A DNA stretch of 64,000 nt from DATCJA01 sp963734635 (GCA_963734635.1 CAVTIA010000006.1:124001-188000); one strand, 5' to 3'; counted from the first letter of the stretch, positions 39,577 through 48,635 are shown. Translations and numbers: made by a program. Notes: generated from the sequence alone by a model not told the origin.

Positions 39577-40897
39577 TTATGCGGCCGCCTGAGGACGCGT
39601 AATCAGATCTCGACGACGCAGTCGCTCCAGCGCCTGCTTCTCAATTTGCCGAACCCATTCGCGGCTCACGCCAAGGCGATCGCCGACCTCCTTGAGCGTG
39701 TGCTGCCTGGCGTTGCTGATGCCGAACCGCAGCTCCATTACCTGGCGCTCACGCTCGCCCAGCGATTCGAGCGCCAATTTCGCGCGTGTCTTGACGTCGT
39801 CTTTCAGCAGCGGCGCTTCCGGTGACAGCGCGCCGTCGTCAGGGACGAACTCGCCGAAGGCGACATCCTCGCCGACCGGGGTGTCGAGCGACGCAACGGG
39901 CGCCGCGGACCGAAGCACCAGCCGTCACCTTCTCGGGCGCTATCCGTGTGCGCGCCGCAAGCTCCCGAACGGTGGGGTCGCGGCCCAGCTCGGTTTCGAG
40001 CGTCCGTCGCGCGAGGGTAAGGCGGTTCAGAGCATCGATCACGTGCGCCGGAAGCCGAATGGTCCGGCCGGTATCGATAATCGCGCGGGAGATGGACTGG
40101 CGAATCCACCATATCGCATACGTGGAGAACTTGAATCCCGCGCCGGTACTGGAACCTGTCCACCGCTTTGATCAGGCCGAGATTGCCTTCCTGCACGAGA
40201 TCGAGCAGCGAAAGGTTCGTATGGCTGATATCGCTTGGCCACAGACACGACGAGGCGAAGATTGGCTTGGACCAGACGTCTCTTCAGCTCGTGCAGATCG
40301 TCGAGCCGCTCCTGCAGGCGCTGCCGGCATCGGCCGCCCTCGGCGGTGGCTCAATACTTCCGCGGCGACGGCTTCGACCAATGCTGGATGGAGCGGCACG
40401 CCGGCGACGGCGCCTTCGACCTCCCGCAGCAGTCGCTCCCGCCGCCGCACGAGCTCCGAGCGTGGTGCCCTTCCGGCTTTCTCTGATCTGTCAAGAGCCT
40501 GATCGACCCGCATCAACGCGGCGCCCTCGCGAATGGCCTGTGCAAGATGGTTCATGGCGTCGGCGATTTCGGCCTTGTGCAGCGCACGTCCCTCCGGCGA
40601 CAGCAACAGGCTCGCCACATCGTGCGCGCCACCCTTCAGTGCCGACACTTGCGCAATCCGGCTGGCCCCCTCCGGTACGGCAAGCAACGCTGCTGCAACG
40701 GCAGACCGTGCGGCCTCGATCCGCTGGCACAACGCGTACTCCTCGTGCGGCTTCAGAAGCGGAACCCGTCCGATCTGGTGGAAGTAAAGACGAACGGTGT
40801 CGATATCCGCGTCGCGGTCGCCCGAAGGTCCTGGCTCGTTCGAAGGATCGACGGAATCAGGTTCTTCCACGGATTCCCACAACTCACTCGCTGCCAT
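39577..40897 (-). CDS. Sigma-70 family RNA polymerase sigma factor, several frame breaks
   Basis: About 440 residues in RpoD/RpoS-like order. Region 1.2 is DADIDTVRLYFHQIGRVPLLKPHEEYALCQRIE. Region 2 is broken across frames near 40050-40260 (RLVVSVAKRYQ, LLDLVQEGNLGLIKAVDRFQYRRG). Region 3 is LARRTLETELGRDPTVRELAARTRIAPEKV, and region 4 is LALESLGERERQVMELRFGISNARQHTLKEVGDRLGVSREWVRQIEKQALERLRR. There is no long region 1.1, so it is an alternative factor, possibly general-stress. A strong sigma-54-type site precedes it. Confidence 0.88.
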
Positions 40898-40940
40898 GGC
40901 GCGCCTCCTGATCCGGCATAGACGCTCGCCCGTACACGCC

Positions 40941-40954
40941 GCAACCTTCGTACC
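40941..40954 (-). promoter_or_regulatory. Sigma-54-type promoter of the sigma-factor gene
   Basis: The minus strand reads GGTACGAAGGTTGC, GG-N10-GC with TTGC, 44 bp before the ATG at 40897. GCAGGAATTTTTCAGC (41026-41041) is a candidate activator site 79 bp upstream. Confidence 0.55.
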
Positions 40955-41064
40955 GACCTCACGAGGCGGTAATCACGGTTGAAGGCAGAAATAGCGCGGA
41001 ACAAAGCGAGCTCTGCGCGTTGTCAGCAGGAATTTTTCAGCGAAGACCTCGAATAATCCGCACT

Positions 41065-42042
41065 TCAGGCGCTTCCGATCAAGATTCCCGCGGCAAACAC
41101 GAGCAAGCCGCCGACCACGACTTGCAGCGCCGCCCGCCAGAATGGCGTTTCCATGTAGCGATTCTGGATCCAGGCAATCGTCCAGAGTTCGACGAACACC
41201 ACTACCGTCGCGACGGTCGTTGCGGTCCAGAAATCCGGGATCAGATACGGAAGCGCATGTCCCAGGCCGCCGATCGCGGTCATCACCCCCGATGCGATCC
41301 CGCGCTTCACCGGAGACCCCCGGCCCGAAATCGTGCCGTCGTCGGACGCCGCCTCCGTGAAGCCCATCGAGATGCCGGCGCCGACGGAGGCGGCGAGCCC
41401 GACCAGGAACGTCTGCCACGTATCACCGGTCGCAAAAGCCGCCGCGAAGATGGGGGCGAGGGTCGACACCGAGCCATCCATCAGTCCGGCGAGCCCAGGC
41501 TGCACCCAGGTAAGCACCATCTCGCGGTGCGCCTTGGCGTCTTCGGCAGCCCGTGCCTCGGGCGGCAGGTGCTCGCGCATCAGCTGCTGCCACGTCGCTT
41601 CATGACCCGATTCCACGGCGGCCAGCCGATCGAGCAGCTCGCGCGTCCGCGCATCGGTCGTCCGCTGCGCGGCCCGCTGGTAGAACTCGAGCGCTTCGAG
41701 CTCCATCCGAGCGGCCTCCTCGCGTATTCGGTCGGGACCGAGATTCTGGATGAGCCACACGGGCCGCCGGTTGTAGAAGCCGGCCACGTGCTCACGGCGA
41801 ATCAACGGAATCGCGTCGCCAAAGCGCCTGCGGTGTTCCTCGATGAGTGCAGCGCGATGAGAATCCTCCTCGCCCGCCATCTCTTCGAAGATCTGCGCGG
41901 ACTGGGGATAGTCGACGCGCAGGCGCTGTGCGTACCACCTGTAGATTCGCGCATCGTCTTCCTCGGAGGAAATCGCGAGGGCGAGGACCTCTTGCTCCGA
42001 AAGATTCTTGAACTGCCGTCTGTGCGCAACGCCAGGAATCAT
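41065..42042 (-). CDS. Ferritin-like/VIT1 membrane protein (MbfA type)
   Basis: A 325-residue protein. The N-terminal ferritin-like di-iron domain has SSEEDDARIYRWYAQRLR, MAGEEDSHRAALIEEHRRRF and MELEALEFYQRAA with AAVESGHEATWQQL, giving the usual Glu and His ligands. The C-terminal VIT/CCC1 transporter part reads GLAGLMDGSVSTLAPIFAAAFATGD and ASVGAGISMGFTEAASDDG. MbfA-type proteins export iron and protect against peroxide. ATG 42042 follows GGGAG. Confidence 0.9.
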   Translation of the reverse strand: MIPGVAHRRQFKNLSEQEVLALAISSEEDDARIYRWYAQRLRVDYPQSAQIFEEMAGEEDSHRAALIEEHRRRFGDAIPLIRREHVAGFYNRRPVWLIQNLGPDRIREEAARMELEALEFYQRAAQRTTDARTRELLDRLAAVESGHEATWQQLMREHLPPEARAAEDAKAHREMVLTWVQPGLAGLMDGSVSTLAPIFAAAFATGDTWQTFLVGLAASVGAGISMGFTEAASDDGTISGRGSPVKRGIASGVMTAIGGLGHALPYLIPDFWTATTVATVVVFVELWTIAWIQNRYMETPFWRAALQVVVGGLLVFAAGILIGSA

Positions 42043-42112
42043 GATGGACGCACTCCCGACCCCCTTTACTTGCCGAGTAGCTCGAATGCCTGGTTTCAAT
42101 TGCCGGAGCCGA

Positions 42113-42424
42113 TCAGGCTCGCTCGCTGTCCAGAATCCGCATTTGATGTTCGTCGTAGCGGGTGCCTGCGACGGCAGAAGCCGGCACCGTTTCCTCGATA
42201 CGAAGGATGTCCTCGCGGCTGAGTGTCAGGTCAAGCGAGCCCAATGATTCGGTGAGCTGCGCCCGCGTCCGCGCGCCAACCACTGGCACGATGGTCGGAC
42301 CTTTCGCGCAGCACCCACGCAATCGCGAGGTGCGATGCCGTGAAGCGCACCGTTCCTGATGCCGCTCGGCGAGCGACCAGTCTACCCAGCTCGTGTCGTT
42401 GTCCTGACAGTAGTTATTCCCCAA
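42113..42424 (-). pseudogene. Chimeric remnant: glycogen-debranching fragment joined to aldo/keto reductase C-terminus
   Basis: The first 20 or so codons read GNNYCQDNDTSWVDWSLAE, text typical of GlgX-type debranching enzymes. It then passes into an aldo/keto reductase tail: SHLAIAWVLR in one frame and, after a shift near 42310, GPTIVPVVGARTRAQLTESLGSLDLTLSREDILRIEETVP. Neither gene is complete. It abuts, tail to tail on the other strand, a 5'-truncated CNNM gene, so several broken ends meet at about 42424. Confidence 0.65.
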
Positions 42425-42427
42425 TCA

Positions 42428-43189
42428 GAGAAGCGGGCTCTTTTATACCGCCGGCGTTGCGACGGCATTCGTCGTGATCACCGTGCTGCTCGTCGTTGTT
42501 GGAGAACTGGTTCCGAAGCTACTCGCCGTCAGGAGTGCAGAAAGATACCTGATGATGCTGGCCCGGCCGCTTCGCCTGGTTCATCTTCTGCTGCGACCGT
42601 TCCTGCGCATCCTCGAGCGCATGTCGACCTGGACCCTGCGCTGGCTGGGACATGGCGCAGCCACGAATCCGCCACTGACTGAAGACGAGCTCAAGCTCAT
42701 TCTCGCTGAATCACATAAGGGTGGCATTGTGACCGATGGCGAAGCTGCAATCATCGTCCGCGCCTTCGAGTTCGCAGACAAGCAGTCAGAGGAGATCATG
42801 ATTCCGGCCAGGGACGTCGCGTATGTTTCCCTCGAACGCACTCTGGAAGAGAACCTGGCTGCGGCGCGGAAACAGATGCATGCTCGTCTTCCACTCTGCC
42901 GCCGCGGGCTCGACTCTGTCATCGGAACGGTCAGTATGAAGGATGTATGGCCGCTCCTCGAACATGAGAGATCGAACGCCGCTTCGAGCGCGCTTGCCGG
43001 CCTCCAATCATCATTCCACTCGACTCTTCCCAGGACGCCATCCTGAGGGCCCTTCAGAAAGGCCACGGCCAGATGGCCATCGTGTGTGATCGTGCGCGCG
43101 AAAAGACGCTCGGCATTGTCACGCTGGAAGATGTTCTCGAGTCGCTTGTCGGCGACGTGCGGGAACAGAAGACCCCGGGCATCAGTTAA
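42428..43189 (+). pseudogene. CNNM/CorC-like (DUF21 and CBS) membrane protein, 5'-truncated
   Basis: The text begins inside the DUF21 membrane domain (GLFYTAGVATAFVVITVLLVVVGELVPKLLAVRSAERYLMMLARPL) without the first spans. It continues LTEDELKLILAESHKGGIVTDGEAAIIVRAFEFADKQSEEIMIPARDVAYV and, after a frame break near 43005, ILRALQKGHGQMAIVCDRAREKTLGIVTLEDVLESLVGDV to TAA 43187. Intact members act in magnesium or cobalt homeostasis. No start codon remains for a full protein. Confidence 0.75.
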
Positions 43190-43418
43190 GGGGGCTGTCG
43201 AATGCCAAGCGGACCCTCGCCTTAGCGATGACATCAGCGGATATCGGAGCCTACCGGCGAGTGCTTCCGACGACGGCAAAAACGACGCGAGCCACCTGCG
43301 GCTATCGAAGCCGGCTCCTGCTTCGGCTCCGGGACCTCGGTCGAGCGGCCGCCGTCAGCAGCACTACACCTGCACGTCCGAACTGCCGGCACGTTGCGCG
43401 GCTCTGGTAATCGACCGA

Positions 43419-43676
43419 CTAGCAGCGCGTTCGCGCAAACCGGCCGACTCCGAATCCGACCAGCGCTCCCGCTACAACACCGACCACAGCCGCGACGCCC
43501 ACCGCGCGAAGGGGATGGCGCCTGATGTTCTGCGCCGCTTCACCCATGGCGTCCTCGGTGGCGTGACGCGCCGTGTTCACTGCATGGCGCGCCTGACGCA
43601 GGTTCTCCTCGACCGACTCGATCGTTGGCCAACGACACGGTTCGGCCGTGCGTGCAGCTTGAGCAGCAGTTGGCAT
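43419..43676 (-). CDS. DUF883/YqjD-like membrane-anchored small protein
   Basis: Eighty-five residues: helical region (IESVEENLRQARHAVNTARHATEDAMGEAAQNI) and a C-terminal membrane anchor with the family hallmark RRHPLRAVGVAAVVGVVAGALVGFGVGR. Related proteins tether ribosomes to the membrane in stationary phase. GAGGTGAGTC precedes the ATG. A near-consensus sigma-54-type site lies 25 bp upstream. Confidence 0.8.
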   Translation of the reverse strand: MPTAAQAARTAEPCRWPTIESVEENLRQARHAVNTARHATEDAMGEAAQNIRRHPLRAVGVAAVVGVVAGALVGFGVGRFARTRC

Positions 43677-43700
43677 GACTCACCTCTGCATACACCAAGA

Positions 43701-43714
43701 GCAACTGACGTGCC
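43701..43714 (-). promoter_or_regulatory. Consensus sigma-54-type promoter
   Basis: The minus strand reads GGCACGTCAGTTGC, complete GGCAC-N5-TTGC, 25 bp before the ATG at 43676. Confidence 0.65.
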
Positions 43715-43766
43715 TTCGATGGCCGTCAATAACGCTATGGCCGCTCCACCGGTGATCCGATGGGCG

Positions 43767-43784
43767 TGCGGATTTCTTCGACGC
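43767..43784. promoter_or_regulatory. Candidate activator palindrome
   Basis: TGCGGATTTCTTCGACGC, close to the site upstream of hsp20 (TGCGGAAATCTTCACGCA); about 62 bp from the -24 element at 43714. Confidence 0.4.
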
Positions 43785-43880
43785 GCTCGTGGAATTTCGC
43801 GGGGTCAGCATGCGATGCCCCGGGCGAACATCGCCGCGTCATGTGACATAGGCGATGCTGCCCGTGCGCATGGTCTTGCG

Positions 43881-44342
43881 TCAGGCCGCGGTGACGTGAG
43901 GCACCGGATGCCGATGGGCGCAAATGGCCTGGAACGCGTTGACGATCTCGACGTTTCCCAGGCCCTTCTTCCCTGCGGCGCGCACGATGTCGTTCATCGA
44001 GAGAATGCCCGCCACCGTGCCGCCGAATCCTTCGACCGGCAGGCGACGCACGTGGTGCTGCTTCATCGTTGCCAACGCCGTCTGCACCTCGTCGTCGGGG
44101 CCGCAGGTGAACACCTCGCCGCGCGTCACTTCGCCCACGGTGACCTGCGACGCGAGCTTGTTCCGCGTCGCCAGCGCGATGTACATGTCACGGTCGGTCA
44201 CCACGCCGACGAGTTTTCCCTCATCGTCAACGACCGGCAGAATGCCGCAGTCGGCATCCAGCATCAACGCGGCCGCTTCCGCGAGATTCGTCGCGCGGGT
44301 ACACGTCCGCGGCTCCCCAGTCATCAGATTCTGGACCTGCAT
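43881..44342 (-). CDS. CBS-pair protein, close paralogue of the one at 6126
   Basis: 153 residues: MQVQNLMTGEPRTCTRATNL, GILPVVDDEGKLVGVVTDRDMYIALATRN and HHVRRLPVEGFGGTVAGILSMNDI, ending AICAHRHPVPHVTAA. Most positions equal those of the 6126-6587 protein, and the two share a promoter sequence, so this is a duplication of gene plus control region. GGGGAGGCGACG precedes the ATG. It lacks the MgtC-like partner. Confidence 0.9.
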   Translation of the reverse strand: MQVQNLMTGEPRTCTRATNLAEAAALMLDADCGILPVVDDEGKLVGVVTDRDMYIALATRNKLASQVTVGEVTRGEVFTCGPDDEVQTALATMKQHHVRRLPVEGFGGTVAGILSMNDIVRAAGKKGLGNVEIVNAFQAICAHRHPVPHVTAA

Positions 44343-44361
44343 CGTCGCCTCCCCTTTACGC

Positions 44362-44383
44362 CGCCGCCCTTTCGAGGGCGGCG
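44362..44383 (-). promoter_or_regulatory. Stable hairpin in the 5' leader of the CBS gene
   Basis: A nine-base stem CGCCGCCCT/AGGGCGGCG with a four-base loop lies 20 bases upstream of the ATG at 44342, ending just before the ribosome-binding site AAAGGGGAGG. It could modulate translation or transcript stability. Confidence 0.5.
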
Positions 44384-44426
44384 CCCCTTTCTCGATCCGG
44401 ACTGTCCGCGGCTTCACCTCGCCAAG

Positions 44427-44440
44427 GCAATCTCCATGCC
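44427..44440 (-). promoter_or_regulatory. Sigma-54-type promoter, duplicated copy
   Basis: The minus strand reads GGCATGGAGATTGC, identical over 14 bases to the promoter at 5941-5954. It is 85 bp before the ATG at 44342, and its -24 end is 110 bp from the palindrome centre at 44550. Confidence 0.6.
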
Positions 44441-44542
44441 CTCGTGGAGATGCTCGTTTACGTGCCGCCAAGGACTGCATGACAGCGTTGCGTTGATCGC
44501 GACGCCAACCGTCGTGAACAGCGCGCGAAATACCCCAGGTCC

Positions 44543-44558
44543 CGCGAAGTATTTCGCA
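44543..44558. promoter_or_regulatory. Candidate activator palindrome shared by divergent CBS genes
   Basis: CGCGAAGTATTTCGCA matches TGCGAAATATTTCGCA at 14 of 16 positions; a half-site GCGCGAAATACC lies 20 bases away. Sigma-54-type promoters are on both sides at 106 and 110 bp. The 366-base gap 44343-44708 holds these elements and no gene. Confidence 0.6.
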
Positions 44559-44655
44559 CGCCATGATCTGCGAGGACGACATCCTCGTCGAGTCCCTCGA
44601 ACCGGTCGGCGAGACCTATTGCTGCGGGGGACGCAGATCCGCGCGGATGCGCATT

Positions 44656-44669
44656 GGTCCGCTGTGTGC
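44656..44669 (+). promoter_or_regulatory. Possible sigma-54-type promoter
   Basis: GGTCCGCTGTGTGC has GG-N10-GC spacing but weaker agreement elsewhere; 39 bp before the ATG at 44709. Confidence 0.35.
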
Positions 44670-44708
44670 AATAGGACGAATGTCACTCTTCCTTCTCCGG
44701 AGGCCACG

Positions 44709-45167
44709 ATGCGTGTCCAGGATGTGATGACCGAAGACGTCCAGACGATGGCACCAGACGATCCCGCCGAACACGCGTGGGAGCTGATGCGAACACGTGG
44801 ATTCCACCACATCGTTGTGACGAGTGAGTCCGGTGCGGTGCTGGGCATCCTGTCCGATCGTGATGCCGGGGGAACACGAGGAGGCTCGCTCAGACGCGGC
44901 CGCACGGTCGAGGAGCTCATGACGAGGCATGTGGTCACCGTCGATCCGTCGACGACGGTAAGAAGGGCCGCCAATCTGATGCGCGGCCGGTCGATTGGCT
45001 GTGTCGTCGTCACCAACCACGGACGCGTCGTCGGGATCGTGACGGTGGCCGACCTGCTGGAACTTCTTGGCCGCGGAAGCGACCGGCCGATGGCAGCCAC
45101 CAAGCGGTGGACGCTGAAGCATCGAACCCCACACCGAAAACGCCATGCGGCAACTGGCGTATGGTGA
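44709..45167 (+). CDS. CBS-pair protein
   Basis: 152 residues: MRVQDVMTEDVQTMAPDDPAEHAWELMRTRGFHHIVVTSESGAVLGILSDRDAGG, then TVEELMTRHVVTVDPSTTVRRAANLMRGRSIGCVVVTNHGRVVGIVTVADLLELLGRG. It is the intact relative of the remnant at 4791-4979. The basic C-terminal tail (KRWTLKHRTPHRKRH) is unusual and might bind nucleic acid. Confidence 0.88.
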   Translation: MRVQDVMTEDVQTMAPDDPAEHAWELMRTRGFHHIVVTSESGAVLGILSDRDAGGTRGGSLRRGRTVEELMTRHVVTVDPSTTVRRAANLMRGRSIGCVVVTNHGRVVGIVTVADLLELLGRGSDRPMAATKRWTLKHRTPHRKRHAATGVW

Positions 45168-45233
45168 GTGCCCGTCTCACGCCAGTGATCTGGGCACACA
45201 GCAATGTCCCGCCGCTGCGTGATTTTCACGTGC

Positions 45234-45250
45234 GCGGGAAATTTGCCGCA
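45234..45250. promoter_or_regulatory. Candidate activator palindrome
   Basis: GCGGGAAATTTGCCGCA, symmetrical around AAATTT; a further inverted repeat CGTGATTTTCACG lies just upstream near 45218-45230. It is 62 bp from the -24 element at 45304. Confidence 0.4.
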
Positions 45251-45303
45251 GTACGCGTCGGGTCTCCCTGCGAACCTGCATCAATCTCCTGGCGATTCGC
45301 TGC

Positions 45304-45317
45304 GGTACGGCTGTTGC
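45304..45317 (+). promoter_or_regulatory. Sigma-54-type promoter
   Basis: GGTACGGCTGTTGC, GG-N10-GC with TTGC, 42 bp before the ATG at 45359. Confidence 0.5.
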
Positions 45318-45358
45318 GCAAGGGCACGAGCGGTCTCGAATCACTGGAGGTCGGACCA

Positions 45359-45841
45359 ATGGCACCCGCCACTGACCCACGCGGCCTGAGGTCGACGATG
45401 AACTTTCCGCACCAGCGGCGGTTCAGGCGACCGAGAGTCGGGGTATTCACCCTGTTGCTGCTCCTGGCGTGTTCCGCAGGCGCACAGGACACGCGGCCAA
45501 TCGTCTTTCCGCCGAACGCAACCGCCCTCGAAGGACTTCCGACTCTGCGCGTCGAAACCACGCCGGAAGCGACGACTCGACGTCAGCTTGATTCGGAGGA
45601 AGCGGCTGCGAGCCGTCTGCGGATCCAAATCAAGGACGAAAGCTTCTATTGGTCGAGCCGCGACGATCGTCGCCTCACGCTGACGGCAGCTGGAGAGTTC
45701 ACGTACCTGTCGTCGACGGACCCTGGCCGATACGTCCGCATCCGGCGACTGAACGATCGGCTGACTTACGTAGAACACCTCGATACCACGCTCGGGACGG
45801 TGACGTACTGGGGCGAACTGCGAATCGTCGTCGGACAGTAG
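45359..45841 (+). CDS. Secreted protein of unknown function
   Basis: 160 residues from ATG 45359 (GGAGGTCGG upstream); ATG 45398 would give a tidier signal peptide (RVGVFTLLLLLACSAGAQ). The mature part is short beta-rich sequence: DESFYWSSRDDRRLTLTAAGEFTYLSSTDPGRYVRIRRLNDRLTYVEHLD. No family recognised. It is convergent with another small secreted protein. Confidence 0.7.
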   Translation: MAPATDPRGLRSTMNFPHQRRFRRPRVGVFTLLLLLACSAGAQDTRPIVFPPNATALEGLPTLRVETTPEATTRRQLDSEEAAASRLRIQIKDESFYWSSRDDRRLTLTAAGEFTYLSSTDPGRYVRIRRLNDRLTYVEHLDTTLGTVTYWGELRIVVGQ

Positions 45842-45891
45842 CCTGGGTCGCGCAGCTACGGGCGTCTGAAGTTCCTGTATGGTCCGATCGA

Positions 45892-46345
45892 TCACTGAGG
45901 TGACGGCACCGGTCTGTTGATACGTGTCTCGTTAATCACGGGCAGATGGATCAGATAGCGAACTCCTTGTCGCTTGACCGAGATGCGAAGGAAGTCGCCA
46001 CCCTTCAGTATGTGAACGCGCACGCCCTCCGCCGCGCGCTCAGCGGACGCTCCGATCTCCGGGCGGTCATCGTCTCGTAGCACCTCGGCGACCTCACGTG
46101 CCATCACCGAGCCATCTGCAATGAATTCCACCCACCGCTGCGCGTCGGCCGACTGCCCAGGACGTGGCGTCGGTCGCTCGCCGGTAAGCCGCACCTGGTA
46201 GGTTCCAGGCGCCAGGGGCGCTCCCGCCCGCGAGCACCGGCTCGGTGATGCGCACGGTTGCGAGCACGTTGGCCTCTGGCAGGCTCTGAGCCGATGCCGA
46301 CGCGATTGCCGCCACCACGATCGAGAGAGCAAGCTGATGGCTCAT
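45892..46345 (-). CDS. Secreted protein of unknown function, frame broken near 46220
   Basis: About 150 residues. Signal peptide MSHQLALSIVVAAIASASAQ, then ANVLATVRITEPVLAGG; after the break, LAPGTYQVRLTGERPTPRPGQSADAQRWVEFIADG and KGGDFLRISVKRQGVRYLIHLPVIN. It reads like a small envelope beta-sandwich. The break falls in a G/C run, which fits a sequencing slip. Confidence 0.65.
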
Positions 46346-46361
46346 GACCTGCCACCGATCA

Positions 46362-47540
46362 TCACGCCGCGTCGCGGAGTGCCGCTTTCGAAGCCTCGAC
46401 CCGCCGGGCAATTCCAAGGAGCTGCTTCCGCTGCATCACAAAGTGCACGAGCCGGATGGCGGGGCTTGGACAGCCAGATCCGGCAGCCCATGGAATCGAT
46501 AACCCTGACCGCCGCGCACTCGCACAATCAACCGCGTTGTATTGGCGGGGCGCTGCTCGAGAACAAACGCCCACGTCACCAACGGCGAACCGTCGGGCCT
46601 TGGCCAACCGAGAATCAGAAATCGCTGCGGCTCAAACGCAAGGACGACAAAGCCCTCCGTCACGCCTGGCAGCGCCGGGAACACGGTACCGACGGTAAGG
46701 TGTTGGAGCCCCGGCACGATGCGCGTCGCACTCGCCTGGCGTCCGTTGTCCAAGGAGTCATAGCTGTACCAGCCCGCACGACTCCCGGCCCCCATCTGAA
46801 CAAGCCACGGCCACACCGCACCCGCAGAACCGGCGATGGTGATGGCGTGCGTCAGTGTGCCGATGGCGTCAGGGACGAGCTCGTCGCCAGGTAAAGGGCG
46901 CGCTCGTTCGCCGTGAGTGGCGCGAACAGCCCCGAAGCACAAGATCCGCCGCAACCATCACAACGAGCAGGATTGCGCCCGCGAGCAACCAGATATCGAG
47001 AACAACCCGAAGCGTGAAGACGCCGATCAACCCATAAAGAACGCCCGCTGCGGACAAAGGGATACTCCACCGTGTTGAGTAGAGTCCGCTGAAAATCAAT
47101 GTCATTCCAATCACGACCGACAGCGTCGGGCAAGGGAGAAGCCCGAACGGCGAAGCGTAGACATAAGCCGTCCACGTATCGGTAATCAGGAAGCGCGGAT
47201 ATGCAAATCCGAAAGCCACGAGGCCAGTTCCTGTCACCGTCCATAGTGACGATGCAGGTGTCACAACTGCCCGAGGCATGTACATCGCGGCACGTAGGAG
47301 CAGAACCGCAAGGATGGTGAAGATGAGCCCATTGAATGGATTCCGCGACACCCAGGCGAGAACGGCCACTGAAACAACCGGCAGCGCAAGCGCGAAGCTA
47401 AGCTGTCGCCGGGTCGGATAGAACCCGCTAACCAGCGCGATCAGCAGAGCGGCGAGTGCGATGTGCCACCACATCGCCAACCAGCGCCAGTCGTTAGCGA
47501 CCGCAGTCGCCCACGAAAGAATGCTGTCGACTGTGGCCAC
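46362..47540 (-). CDS. Membrane protein fused to an SRPBCC-like domain, two or three frame breaks
   Basis: About 390 residues from GTG 47540 (GAGGAGGTG upstream). Seven or so hydrophobic segments (WWHIALAALLIALVSGFYP, GLIFTILAVLLLRAAMYMP, LSVVIGMTLIFSGLYSTRW) are followed, across breaks near 46935, by ALYLPGDELVPDAIGTLTHAITIAGSAGAVWPWLVQMGAGSRAGWYSYDSLDNG, the start of an SRPBCC lipid-binding fold. The end near 46465 shifts again to VHFVMQRKQLLGIARRVEASK. Function unknown. It follows the tandem stress protein gene by 28 bp. Confidence 0.65.
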
Positions 47541-47568
47541 GACACACCTCCTCGAGCACCGGAATCTT

Positions 47569-48459
47569 TCAACCCCGCACGATAAGGACCGGACACGTTG
47601 CGCCGCGGACGACGTGGTGCGTCGTCGAGCCAAACACCAGCAGATCGATGGCGCTGCGCCCGTGGACACCCATCACTATGAGATCCGCCTGTTCTTCGGC
47701 TGCACGTTGCAGAACACGCCGATACGCTCCCCCTTCCACAACGGCCGTGTCCACGGTGGCGTAGGTGCGGGCTTGATCGGGAATCAGGTCTTGAAGTCGC
47801 CTCCCCGCGTCCGCCTCCGCCGCGGCGTGAATGCGGTCGATGTCGAAGTCCGGCGCCAACGGGTTCTCACGGAGCTCCGGCGGCATTTCGATAACGTGCA
47901 GCACGGTCAGATGCGCATCGGCTTCCTCGGCCAGGTTGAGCGCGTACGCCAGGGCCGACAGCGAGCTTTCTGAAAAGTCGATGGCACACAGAATCCGCTT
48001 GAACCGGACCGGCGCGTCGGGAGGAACATCCGCGGCGCGCGGTGGCACCACCAGCGTCGGGCACGTCGCCTTCCGAATTACCTTTTCAGTGACCGAGCCG
48101 AGGAACAACCGCTGAAATCCCGAGCGGCCATGGGTGCCCAGCACCAGCAGGTCGGCACCGGTGGCCGCGAGCTGTCGGAGAACTTCGCTGTGGACGTGTT
48201 CGGCTTGCTCCACGCGGACGTCCACGCGCACATCGGTCGGCACCCCAGCCGCCATTTGGCGTATCGACTTCTGCAGGCACTCGAGATCGCCATCCTCCAA
48301 GACCAGCGGCGGCGCATCCATGGTTGGCACCGTGGCAAACACGTGCAGCAGCGTCAGCGGTGCCTGATACCAATGCGCGATTGCCGCAGCGTGATCCAAT
48401 GCGTGCTGCGAGATGTCGGAGAAGTCAACCGGACACAGTACGCGTGTGATGCGAATCAT
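47569..48459 (-). CDS. Tandem universal stress protein
   Basis: 296 residues with two UspA domains. Domain 1 (TRVLCPVDFSDISQHALDHAAAIAHWY) has the ATP motif GTHGRSGFQRLFLGSVTEKV; domain 2 (FKRILCAIDFSESSLSALAYALNLAEEADAHL) has GVHGRSAIDLLVFGSTTHHVV and ends CPVLIVRG. Intact counterpart of the broken gene at 8667-9576. AAGGAGGG lies upstream of the ATG. Confidence 0.93.
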   Translation of the reverse strand: MIRITRVLCPVDFSDISQHALDHAAAIAHWYQAPLTLLHVFATVPTMDAPPLVLEDGDLECLQKSIRQMAAGVPTDVRVDVRVEQAEHVHSEVLRQLAATGADLLVLGTHGRSGFQRLFLGSVTEKVIRKATCPTLVVPPRAADVPPDAPVRFKRILCAIDFSESSLSALAYALNLAEEADAHLTVLHVIEMPPELRENPLAPDFDIDRIHAAAEADAGRRLQDLIPDQARTYATVDTAVVEGGAYRRVLQRAAEEQADLIVMGVHGRSAIDLLVFGSTTHHVVRGATCPVLIVRG

Positions 48460-48507
48460 GGCGTGGCCCTCCTTACGCACTCCGGTGAGGACAACACTTC
48501 GACTCAG

Positions 48508-48521
48508 GCACATTCTGTGCC
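48508..48521 (-). promoter_or_regulatory. Sigma-54-type promoter of the tandem stress gene
   Basis: The minus strand reads GGCACAGAATGTGC, full GGCAC and TGC, 49 bp before the ATG at 48459. Confidence 0.6.
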
Positions 48522-48592
48522 GAGCTGGATTGCGAGCCGACTGACCTGGTTGCCGTCAGGACGGCCGTAGCAACCGGAGTTTCTCGCGTGCG

Positions 48593-48608
48593 TGCGAAGA
48601 ATTCCCGC
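48593..48608. promoter_or_regulatory. Candidate activator site
   Basis: TGCGAAGAATTCCCGC; its first 14 bases recur exactly at 60991-61004. Centre about 79 bp from the -24 element at 48521. Confidence 0.4.
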
Positions 48609-48635
48609 GTCGCGCTCGAGATCGCCCGTGGGAGA

